Part shown: piece after piece, positions 35,037 to 41,958 of the stretch
Position numbering within the stretch: the first letter of the stretch is position 1
Layout of the letters: each line of letters opens with the position of its first letter
Assembly (NCBI RefSeq): GCF_000212855.1
Contig: NZ_GL890993.1
Location: 700,683 to 764,682, forward strand
Source: Streptococcus sanguinis SK355
GTDB taxonomy: Bacteria > Bacillota > Bacilli > Lactobacillales > Streptococcaceae
Length of the DNA: 64,000 nucleotides
Reading direction: 5' to 3'
Made by a program: the position numbers and the translations under genes
The notes under the pieces: model-generated
Database searches by the model: none
Told to the model about the DNA's origin: nothing
Seen by the model: the letters and a program-made list of their open reading frames with translations, nothing else

Positions 35037-36233
35037 ATGAAAAAGAATAAAATAATCCTTCTATCAGCCTCTGTTCTACTTGCAGCATCTATTGGTGTTA
35101 ATCTTGTCCATGCTGATGATCCGAATCCAGTGACCCCACCGAGCGATGAACGCCCAGTTCAGCCGACTCCGCCGGTAGATAACAACGGCAATAACAACCA
35201 ACCAACCCCACCGCCAGCTGATAATAATGGCGGTAATGATAACGGTGGCAACAATGGCGGCAATGGTAATGGTGGTAATAACAACGGCGGCGGTAATAAT
35301 CAGCCAACCCCGCCAAGCGATGATGGGAACCCAGTCCAACCCACTCCACCTGTAGATAACAACGGCAATAATAACCAACCAACCCCACCACCTTCTGGTA
35401 ATAATGGCGGTAATGATAACGGTGGCAACAATGGCGGCAATGGTAATGGTGGTAATAACAACGGCGGCGGTAATAATCAGCCAACCCCGCCAAGCGATGA
35501 TGGGAACCCAGTCCAACCCACTCCACCTGTAGATAACAACGGCAATAATAACCAACCAACCCCACCACCTTCTGATAATAATGGCGGTAATGATAACGGT
35601 GGCAACAATGGCGGCAATGGTAATGGTGGTAATAACAACGGCGGCGGTAATAATCAGCCAACCCCGCCAAGCGATGATGGGAACCCAGTCCAACCCACTC
35701 CACCTGTAGATAACAACGGCAATAATAACCAACCGACCCCACCGCCTGCTGATAACGGCGGCAACAATGGCGGCGGTAACGGCGGTGGAAATGGTAATGG
35801 CGGTAATGATAATGGTGGCAATAACAACGGCGGCGGCAATAATCAGCCGACCCCACCAAGTGATGATGGGGATCCTATCCAGCCGAACCGTCCTGGTCAG
35901 CCGAACCAACCAGATCCCAAGCCAGCGGTACCAGATCCATCTGACCAGCAACCTGCGCCGAAAGCTCCTTCCAAACCGAAAGCTAGCCAGAAGTCGGCTG
36001 ATCAGGTGGCGAAAGGAAATGGAGCAGGGCCAAATGCTGCGGATCCAACCATTTCTGTGCAAGGTTCAGCGGAGAATTTGAAGAATAAGGCGAAGGAGAA
36101 CAAGCCTGTTGCTACTCCAACTGCCCCAGTCCTTCCTGCCACTGGAACGAACCAAAGTTTTCTTGCTTTAATAGGTACGGCCATGCTATCTGTATTAGCT
36201 CTTGTTGGGTTTAAACGTAAAAAAACTGAGTGA
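35037..36233 (+). CDS. LPXTG surface protein made of Pro/Asn/Gly repeats
   Basis: 398 residues. I chose ATG 35037 (AAAGGA 9 nt upstream); an in-frame TTG at 35019 overlaps that site. Signal peptide ending near NLVHADD, then almost entirely low-complexity sequence: 59-residue units mixing NQPTPP, SDDGNPVQPTPP and NNGGNDNGGNNGG blocks. A basic linker precedes the sorting signal LPATG, hydrophobic segment and KRKK tail. No folded binding domain is visible. It shares the secretion regulon promoter type, so a wall-spanning stalk or surface coat linked to the apparatus is inferred. Confidence 0.88.
   Translation: MKKNKIILLSASVLLAASIGVNLVHADDPNPVTPPSDERPVQPTPPVDNNGNNNQPTPPPADNNGGNDNGGNNGGNGNGGNNNGGGNNQPTPPSDDGNPVQPTPPVDNNGNNNQPTPPPSGNNGGNDNGGNNGGNGNGGNNNGGGNNQPTPPSDDGNPVQPTPPVDNNGNNNQPTPPPSDNNGGNDNGGNNGGNGNGGNNNGGGNNQPTPPSDDGNPVQPTPPVDNNGNNNQPTPPPADNGGNNGGGNGGGNGNGGNDNGGNNNGGGNNQPTPPSDDGDPIQPNRPGQPNQPDPKPAVPDPSDQQPAPKAPSKPKASQKSADQVAKGNGAGPNAADPTISVQGSAENLKNKAKENKPVATPTAPVLPATGTNQSFLALIGTAMLSVLALVGFKRKKTE
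35125..35870 (+). repeat. tandem 177-bp repeats in the LPXTG gene
   Basis: Nearly identical units with a period of exactly 177 bp (59 codons): the CAGCCAACCC landmark occurs at 35301, 35478 and 35655. The last copy has diverged and been rearranged. Repeat number is likely to vary between strains. Confidence 0.9.
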
Positions 36234-36258
36234 TTTCTCAACATAACCTTCTAAGTTT

Positions 36259-36290
36259 AAAAGTCTGATTTGTATTCAGACTTTTTCTTT
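36259..36290 (+). terminator. terminator of the LPXTG gene
   Basis: Stem AAAAGTCTGA/TCAGACTTTT (36259-36268, 36276-36285) followed by T residues. Confidence 0.85.
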
Positions 36291-36298
36291 TTTCTCTC

Positions 36299-36337
36299 TT
36301 TATGATAAAGCTCTATAGGTAATCTTTCCTGTATAAT
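36299..36337 (+). promoter_or_regulatory. palindrome-type promoter 8 (winged-helix gene)
   Basis: TTTATGATAAA at 36299-36309, 22 nt, -10 TATAAT at 36332-36337. Confidence 0.77.
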
Positions 36338-36376
36338 TTTAAGTAAGAAATATTATAAAAAGGAGGTGAAAAAGGA

Positions 36377-37411
36377 TTGTCCAATATCCTAAGTAAACAT
36401 AGAATCAAACAAACCGAAACCGGAAAGTATGTGGCCATTGTTCCGTCCTGTTTTAGTAAAGATTATTACCAAAGCTTTTATATGAGACGACTCCACCCTA
36501 GCCGTTCCTTTCCTTTTCGCTTAAACGGTCTGTATGAAATTAGTTACCAGAATGAAGCGGATTTTCTTTTGGTAGGACGAGAACTGTCCCAACTGGAGAA
36601 AGACATTCTAGTCTTTATTGCTCGTTTTCGCAATGTCCAGAAACTTCATATTCAAAAAGAGATGGGAAGCAATGTCTCGGGGAAGCGTATTGAAAAGGCG
36701 GTTCAAAAACTATGCCAGTATTTTTTGATTGAGACTTGGGAATTTCCGCGACAGGACAAGCCTGAAGTTAGTGCAGCTGCTTATTCTATCAGCCAAAATG
36801 GCTATCGCTTGCTGCGCTATTTTCAATTAATCGAGCAGCAGGAGTACTATAAGCAGGAAAATTTATTTGAAGATGATCTTTATCAGCCTCTTCGCTTTTG
36901 GAAAATCGTAGACACCTATCAGATTTTCAAATTATCAGCTCATTACAAAGGTTTCTTGCCTCAGAAAATGTTGGTACCCCAGCCCTATACCATTAAACAG
37001 ACCAAAAAGAAAATGAATTCGTTGGGAGAAGAGAAGAAGACCCAGACAGAAAGACAGATTTTTTTGCGTCAGGCTCTTTTGCAAGGAGAGTTGCTCTTTG
37101 AAAATCCTAGATTGCAATATGTCTTTGACCTCTACCCTCTCGTGACGGAAGCAGACTTGGAGGAACTTCTGCTGATTTTACAACATTGGTCTGTTTTAGA
37201 GGATCCCTATCGCTATTTGGTTTTGATTGTGGATTCTTGGGATCGTGTAGAGGAAGTTAGTCACAAGTATGACTTATCTGCTTATGAAGCTAATATCCTA
37301 TTTTTTGATTTGGACAGCGCACAGCATGAGGATTTACAGAGCTCCCTCTATCAGTTTGATGCAGATAGTAGCAGTTATTCTCTTCTGCCCTTTAAATTAC
37401 GCATCCAGTAA
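36377..37411 (+). CDS. winged-helix protein, candidate regulator of the locus
   Basis: 344 residues, TTG start 7 nt after AAGGAGGTGA. Soluble. Residues about 68-155 (LSQLEKDILVFIARFRNV then a helix-rich segment and YSISQNGYRLLRYF) have the pattern of a winged helix as in replication-relaxation-type proteins; the C-terminal half (about 215-344) is an unrecognised alpha/beta domain. It has the regulon's palindrome at its own promoter, so it could autoregulate or control the other seven. That role is inference only. Confidence 0.7.
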   Translation: MSNILSKHRIKQTETGKYVAIVPSCFSKDYYQSFYMRRLHPSRSFPFRLNGLYEISYQNEADFLLVGRELSQLEKDILVFIARFRNVQKLHIQKEMGSNVSGKRIEKAVQKLCQYFLIETWEFPRQDKPEVSAAAYSISQNGYRLLRYFQLIEQQEYYKQENLFEDDLYQPLRFWKIVDTYQIFKLSAHYKGFLPQKMLVPQPYTIKQTKKKMNSLGEEKKTQTERQIFLRQALLQGELLFENPRLQYVFDLYPLVTEADLEELLLILQHWSVLEDPYRYLVLIVDSWDRVEEVSHKYDLSAYEANILFFDLDSAQHEDLQSSLYQFDADSSSYSLLPFKLRIQ

Positions 37412-37525
37412 AGTGCTGGACAGCATTAGGCAATGACTTTTTAGAGCTATGTTGTAAGACTGGACTGAATAAAATTTAACAAAAAAGTTTTTGGTTAAAT
37501 TTATAGAATTTTTTAAGAATTGTGG

Positions 37526-37531
37526 TATACT
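37526..37531 (+). promoter_or_regulatory. possible extended -10 promoter
   Basis: TGG-TATACT (TG at 37523-37524) with no clear -35, in the 303-nt gap before the gene at 37715. The rest of that gap (37532-37700) holds nothing I recognise. Confidence 0.4.
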
Positions 37532-37714
37532 CTTAAAGTAGAAATTCCACCTTTTTTGACGACAATTCTTGCACCTTAAAACTCTTACCGAGGTATGATT
37601 CGAGACTCAATAAGCGGTTTCGGATAAATGGACGCAAGAAGATAAATTGGTGTTCTGACAGGCAGAGTACAAGACCTAGACGAGATGATAGAAATAAAAG
37701 AGGAGTCAAAATGA

Positions 37715-37909
37715 ATGAAGCAAAAACCCGATGATAAAAAATATTTAGTCATCCATGGAGAAAAACTAATACAGGAAATAGCTCAAGACTTCCCAGTTGT
37801 AATCCAAGAGTATGACGGGACCGAGGTTGGTTTGGTGAAAATTGATAATCCAGAACAGCTTCCAGAAAAACTAAAGGCATTATTTGAAGACGGTATTGAA
37901 ATATTATAA
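37715..37909 (+). CDS. small hypothetical protein, 64 residues
   Basis: Starts MKQKPDDKKYLVIHG; acidic, soluble, mixed alpha/beta pattern. AGGAG lies 9 nt upstream; an overlapping ATG at 37711 stops after seven codons. A perfect terminator follows. Family unknown. Confidence 0.65.
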   Translation: MKQKPDDKKYLVIHGEKLIQEIAQDFPVVIQEYDGTEVGLVKIDNPEQLPEKLKALFEDGIEIL

Positions 37910-37946
37910 AATCAGGCACTGAAATGAATCAGTGCCTGATTTTATA
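37907..37946 (+). terminator. terminator after the 64-residue gene
   Basis: Perfect 14-bp stem AAATCAGGCACTGA/TCAGTGCCTGATTT (37909-37922, 37929-37942). Confidence 0.9.
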
Positions 37947-38051
37947 TATCTAAAACGAAAGGAAATCACGGGTAAGATGAGGCGATCAAGTCGGCTAAAC
38001 TACAAAGGTCAGTCGAGCATAAAGCAGGACTGACACAGTCTTGTCAAAATC

Positions 38052-38630
38052 TTACTCGTAGACAAAAGTTAGGGGCTCTTGAGTTTTCATATCAATGTAT
38101 TGCCCTTTGTAGTACATGACATTGGCTTTTCTCAGCCAAGAGGTAATCTTGTCACGGACATTGAACTCAATGCCCAACTCAGCTTCAACTTTTTTAATTT
38201 GTTTCTGTTGCATCTCTCTTGAGAAGAATCGGGCTAAGATATCTGTATCGATGAGATGCTCAGCAATGATGATAGCAGGATCCTTCAAGTAATTAATAAA
38301 ATTTTGATAAGTCAAACTTTTTAAGAAGTCATTACATTTATCAATAAAGCGCTTGGTCATTAAACCCTCTTCGAATTGAAGTAGAGGGAAGTAAAGAAGG
38401 CGATAGTAGGTTTCAAAGATTTCGTCAACTTCTTCTTCACTGAATTCTTTGGATAGGGACTTGCTAATGGGACGCTGTCCACCATAGACATTGATGCCGA
38501 TTTCTAGGCACATGTTATAGGGGCTATAGCCCAGTAACATGCAGTTGATAATTTCTTGATTTTGCTCATCTTTGCTCTGTTTCCTAAAGTATTTCAGCTT
38601 ATCTTCCAAAAATATAATCTTAATTTCCAT
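38052..38630 (-). CDS. hypothetical protein downstream of an XRE regulator
   Basis: 192 residues, soluble, mostly helical and charged, no recognisable motif. It follows the XRE gene on the same strand after 56 nt, and the second of two identical operators lies in that gap. The pair is probably a small regulated module; toxin-antitoxin or defence roles are possible but unsupported. Confidence 0.7.
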   Translation of the reverse strand: MEIKIIFLEDKLKYFRKQSKDEQNQEIINCMLLGYSPYNMCLEIGINVYGGQRPISKSLSKEFSEEEVDEIFETYYRLLYFPLLQFEEGLMTKRFIDKCNDFLKSLTYQNFINYLKDPAIIIAEHLIDTDILARFFSREMQQKQIKKVEAELGIEFNVRDKITSWLRKANVMYYKGQYIDMKTQEPLTFVYE

Positions 38631-38675
38631 GAAACGTTGCTCCTCTGTAAATCAGTTAACGGTCCTAAAATAAAG

Positions 38676-38690
38676 TTGATTTAAAATCAA
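38676..38690. promoter_or_regulatory. operator copy 2 (XRE module)
   Basis: TTGATTTAAAATCAA palindrome identical to 38944-38958, overlapping the stop codon of the XRE gene and upstream of the gene at 38052. Confidence 0.75.
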
Positions 38691-38878
38691 TCGATTTTCA
38701 AGAGCTCGTCTGTGTTTACGTTAAAAATTTTCGCAAGTTTGATTAGTTTATCGCCTCTGATGTTCAGTTGATTGCGCTCCATATGAGAAACAGTCATTTG
38801 AGAAACACCTAGTAATTTTGCTAGTTGAGCTTGTGTCATTTTATTATTGCGCGCCCGCAATTCTGCTATCGTTACCAT
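38687..38878 (-). CDS. XRE-family transcriptional regulator
   Basis: 63 residues consisting of one Cro/C1-type helix-turn-helix (MTQAQLAKLLGVSQMTVSHM, about residues 14-33). GAGGAG site. A sigma-A promoter on the minus strand (-35 at 38930-38935, 17 nt, -10 at 38907-38912) drives it. Identical 15-bp palindromes upstream of its promoter and at its 3' end suggest it controls both itself and the next gene. Confidence 0.88.
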   Translation of the reverse strand: MVTIAELRARNNKMTQAQLAKLLGVSQMTVSHMERNQLNIRGDKLIKLAKIFNVNTDELLKID

Positions 38879-38906
38879 AGAAGACTCCTCAAATTTTATG
38901 ACTAAA

Positions 38907-38958
38907 ATTATATACTCTTTTTTTTATTTTATCAATAGAATTGTTGATTTAAAATCAA
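38907..38958 (-). promoter_or_regulatory. XRE gene promoter with operator copy 1
   Basis: On the minus strand: TTGATA (38930-38935), 17 nt, TATAAT (38907-38912). The palindrome TTGATTTAAAATCAA (38944-38958) sits just upstream of the -35. Confidence 0.8.
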
Positions 38959-39045
38959 TTCTTTTAAAATATAGCTTTTTTAAATAAGCTATAAAGGCGG
39001 TTTCATGGGCTTTGTAGATATTATTACATTTTCTTTACATTTTCG

Positions 39046-39074
39046 TTGATTTATTCTCTTCTTGCTGATATAAT
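39046..39074 (+). promoter_or_regulatory. promoter of the XRE pseudogene
   Basis: TTGATT (39046-39051), 17 nt, TATAAT (39069-39074). Confidence 0.7.
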
Positions 39075-39111
39075 CTATTTGGAAAAGATAGATTTTTTAG
39101 GAGACTAATCA

Positions 39112-39562
39112 ATGGCGACGGTAGGGGAAAGAATAAGAAAGCTGCGGATTGCTCAAGGATTTACTCGAGCGCCTAGCAGAGATTTTACATGTTAGTAAGG
39201 CAGCAGTCTGCAAGTGGGAAAGCAATACTAATCTTCCTAAGGTTATGGAGCTCAAGAATATGAGTAGTCTTTTTCATGTTTCAGCGGATTATCTTTTAGG
39301 ACTTGCGAATCGTTCGGCGATAGAGCAGCTAGGCAGCGAAAAAAAGCTTGAAGCTATGGCAGGCTATTTTCATCAATTAGAATCTCCAGAAAGGCAACAG
39401 GCCTGCATAGATTTTGTTATCAGTCAGTTCAATGAACAGGAAGCTGTAAAAATAGAGGCTGAAAAAATTCAGCGGGCCTTGGATGAGCCTGCTGAAGCGG
39501 TTCTTGATATGAATATTATTGTGGATTCCAGCTTAGATTTTCAGGGTGTGGATAAAAGTTGA
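39112..39562 (+). pseudogene. frameshifted XRE-family regulator
   Basis: ATG 39112 with AGGAG upstream begins MATVGERIRKLRIAQGFT, the start of a Cro/C1 helix-turn-helix, but the frame breaks near 39166. The continuation ERLAEILHVSKAAVCKWES and the C-terminal domain run in the next frame to 39562. Restoring two bases (ACT-CAA-GAG for ACT-CGAG) would give a normal HTH of about 150 residues. A sequencing error is an alternative. Confidence 0.8.
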
Positions 39563-39615
39563 CAGTAAATTATAGCGTTTGGGTCTAAAAATAGAGAATT
39601 CGGTAGAGATAGGAA

Positions 39616-40455
39616 TTACACTCTTCTTTTAGCGAGGAGAACTTTGGCGGCGATAGTAACTTGATTGAGATTCGACCAGTCTATTTTGTTCTGATGGACA
39701 TGAAAGAGCAAAGGAGTCATTTTGAGAATGGCTTCTTTTGTTTTAGGGGTTAAGGAGACGAGAGCTTGTACATCCTGTTCATGGATAATCTGGAACTTCT
39801 CCTCCAGATGTTGGATGACCTGCTGATTAGAATAATCTTTTTGACGGAGCCGGTCAGCTACTTTAGCTCTAATTTCCTGGAGATGATTTTCTGTTGGGAT
39901 GACTTTAATGATAAGCCCCTCTTTTTTCAATACTCGCTGAAATTCATGGTAGTTAGCTGGTGAGAAGATGTCCAGCAAGACATCTATGCTTTGATCCTGA
40001 ACGGGCAAGTGTGCCAAATCACCTACGAACCATTTTACAGCAAAGCTCTGATCACTTTTTGCAGCTAACTGGATAGAATCTTTGGATAAATCAAAAGTGT
40101 AAATCTCTTTGTTGGGAAATACTTCCTGAATTTTTCGAGCATAATATCCCTCTCCGCAAGCGACGTCTAGAATGGTCTGTTCTTCAGGAAGAGCCTGCAG
40201 CAGATCCAGCAACTCGTCTAGGATATGCTGATAAAAGCCGGCTTCCAAGATGACTTGCCTATTTTGAAAATTCGTTTTGTCATAGTCTTTAGCTTGTTTG
40301 GCCTGGGGAGCTAGATTGACATAACCGAATTTGGCGATGTCGTAGGAATGGCGATTGGCGCACTTGAGGCTGTTTTCTTCCATAGCCAAGCTTTGCTGGC
40401 AGAGTGGGCATGCCAGAGCTGGAGCTTGGGCAAAGCGGGCAAGTTTTGGTTTCAT
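39616..40455 (-). CDS. rlmA: 23S rRNA (guanine-N1)-methyltransferase, RlmA(II)-like
   Basis: 279 residues from ATG 40455 (MKPKLARFAQ), chosen over the in-frame ATG at 40512 because a purine-rich AAGAGAG site precedes it and family members start similarly. N-terminal zinc site CPLCQQ ... CANRHSYD, then a Rossmann methyltransferase with SAM motif ILDVACGEGYY (about 90-100) and the LLDIFSPANY segment. RlmA(II) methylates G748 in the exit tunnel and, in the TlrB family, affects tylosin sensitivity. Convergent with nothing; follows tyrS on the same strand. Confidence 0.85.
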   Translation of the reverse strand: MKPKLARFAQAPALACPLCQQSLAMEENSLKCANRHSYDIAKFGYVNLAPQAKQAKDYDKTNFQNRQVILEAGFYQHILDELLDLLQALPEEQTILDVACGEGYYARKIQEVFPNKEIYTFDLSKDSIQLAAKSDQSFAVKWFVGDLAHLPVQDQSIDVLLDIFSPANYHEFQRVLKKEGLIIKVIPTENHLQEIRAKVADRLRQKDYSNQQVIQHLEEKFQIIHEQDVQALVSLTPKTKEAILKMTPLLFHVHQNKIDWSNLNQVTIAAKVLLAKRRV

Positions 40456-40512
40456 AGTCGCTCTCTTTCTATTGTTTTTATATAGCTGAATGACTTCTTT
40501 TTGGTAAGACAT

Positions 40513-40541
40513 AGAAAAATCCGATTTAGGTAATCGGATTT
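40513..40541 (-). terminator. terminator of tyrS
   Basis: Stem AAATCCGATT/AATCGGATTT (40517-40526, 40532-40541) with a U-tract for minus-strand transcripts. Confidence 0.85.
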
Positions 40542-40547
40542 GTATCT

Positions 40548-41804
40548 TTAGTAGGTCAGGACAAAGTATTTCTTCTTACCGCGGCGGATAACTGTCAGCT
40601 CGTCTTCCAGTTTATCTGAGGCGCTAAGGACATAGTCTAAATCTTGGATGCGCTCGCCATTGAGGTAGATAGCACCGTTTTGGACATCCTCGCGGGCTTG
40701 ACGTTTTGAGTTTACCACGCCGGCTGTCACAAGCAGTTCTACAATATTGAGGTTGTCTTCTGCTTGGACCTGATAGTTAGGCACACCGCGCAAACCTTGT
40801 TTGAGTTCCTTGACGGACAAATTTTTGATATTTCCAGCAAAGAGCTGCTCAGTGATGTTGAGGGCATCCTGATATGCTTCTTGACCGTGAACCAGACTGA
40901 CCACTTCGCGAGCTAGGACTTTCTGCGCCAAGCGTTCGTGGGGTGCTGATTCAAACTGCTGGCGAATCTCCTCGATCTCATCCAAAGACAGGAAAGTGAA
41001 GATTTTCAGGAAGCGGATAGCGTCTGCGTCCATGACATTCATCCAGAATTGATACATTTCGTAAGGAGAAGTCTTGTCAGGATTGAGCCAGACAGCATTG
41101 CCTTCTGATTTGCCGAATTTTTTGCCAGTAGCGTCTGTAATGAGCGGAACAGTCATCACATGGCCAGTCTTGTCAGCCTTGCGGCGCAGGAGCTCTGTAC
41201 CTGCTGTCATATTCCCCCACTGGTCAGAACCACCGATTTGCAGGGTCACGCCGTGGTTTTGATTGAGGACGTAGAAGTCATATCCTTGCATGATCTGGTA
41301 GGCGAATTCTGTATAGGAAATCCCTGTCTCAATCCGGCTCTTTACGGAATCTTTACTCATCATGTAGTTGACAGTGAAGTATTTACCGACATCGCGCAGA
41401 AAATCGATAAAGCTGATGCTGCTGAACCAGTCATAATTGTTGACCATTTCAGCTTTATTATCGCCCTTTTCAAAGTCCAGAAAGCGAGAAAGCTGATTTT
41501 GGATAGATTTCACCCAGCCTTCCACGGTTTCCTTGGTTTGGAGACTGCGCTCTGCATCCTTAAAAGATGGATCGCCAATCAATCCAGTTGCTCCTCCGAC
41601 CAGAGCGTAGGGTTTATGGCCAGCTAGTTGCAGGCGGCGGCTGGTCAGAATGGCTACCAAGTGGCCTAGGTGCAGGCTGTCAGCGGTTGGATCGTATCCG
41701 GTATAATAAGAGACTTGTCCTTCTTCTAAGGCCTTGCGTAAAGCTTCTTCATCAGTGGTTTGGAATACCAAGCCACGTTCTTTTAGCTCATCAAAAATGT
41801 GCAT
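40548..41804 (-). CDS. tyrS: tyrosyl-tRNA synthetase
   Basis: 418 residues from the second of two adjacent ATGs (41804), 7 nt from AGGAGAG. Class I signature HLGH (in [10 protein letters not shown], about 47), KMSKS-type loop KFGKSEG (about 230), and a C-terminal S4-like RNA-binding domain (about 345-418, [16 protein letters not shown]). Divergent from pbp1b. Minus-strand promoter TTGCTA-16-TACAAT (41869-41896) and a short GAAA-loop hairpin (41824-41841) in the leader; no T-box is visible. Confidence 0.96.
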   Translation of the reverse strand: MHIFDELKERGLVFQTTDEEALRKALEEGQVSYYTGYDPTADSLHLGHLVAILTSRRLQLAGHKPYALVGGATGLIGDPSFKDAERSLQTKETVEGWVKSIQNQLSRFLDFEKGDNKAEMVNNYDWFSSISFIDFLRDVGKYFTVNYMMSKDSVKSRIETGISYTEFAYQIMQGYDFYVLNQNHGVTLQIGGSDQWGNMTAGTELLRRKADKTGHVMTVPLITDATGKKFGKSEGNAVWLNPDKTSPYEMYQFWMNVMDADAIRFLKIFTFLSLDEIEEIRQQFESAPHERLAQKVLAREVVSLVHGQEAYQDALNITEQLFAGNIKNLSVKELKQGLRGVPNYQVQAEDNLNIVELLVTAGVVNSKRQAREDVQNGAIYLNGERIQDLDYVLSASDKLEDELTVIRRGKKKYFVLTY

Positions 41805-41903
41805 CATGTCTCTCCTATTCTAAAAGCCAAGAAATTGGCTTATCTATATTTTAAATTTATGTTACTCTATTGTATCATAAAGCTTTTAAATAGCAATGTT
41901 TCC

Positions 41904-41933
41904 TTGAAATAAATCATAGATATTTGGTATAAT
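41904..41933 (+). promoter_or_regulatory. pbp1b promoter
   Basis: TTGAAA (41904-41909), 18 nt, TATAAT (41928-41933), 26 nt before the TTG start of pbp1b. Confidence 0.75.
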
Positions 41934-41958
41934 GGGAAGATAACAAGGAGAATCAAAC

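Noticed and set aside
35076..36062. Long open frames on the minus strand of the LPXTG gene
   Set aside because: Produced by the repetitive GGT/AAC codon composition of the real gene; no ribosome sites, and the product is low-complexity.
12104..37411. Integrative conjugative element
   Set aside because: No relaxase, recombinase, oriT or terminal direct repeats found. The upstream tRNA cluster is about 11 kb away and separated by housekeeping genes.
41870..41880. Palindrome-like sequence between tyrS and pbp1b
   Set aside because: The next TATAAT is about 47 nt away and has its own -35 (TTGAAA, 18-nt spacer); the match overlaps the tyrS -10.
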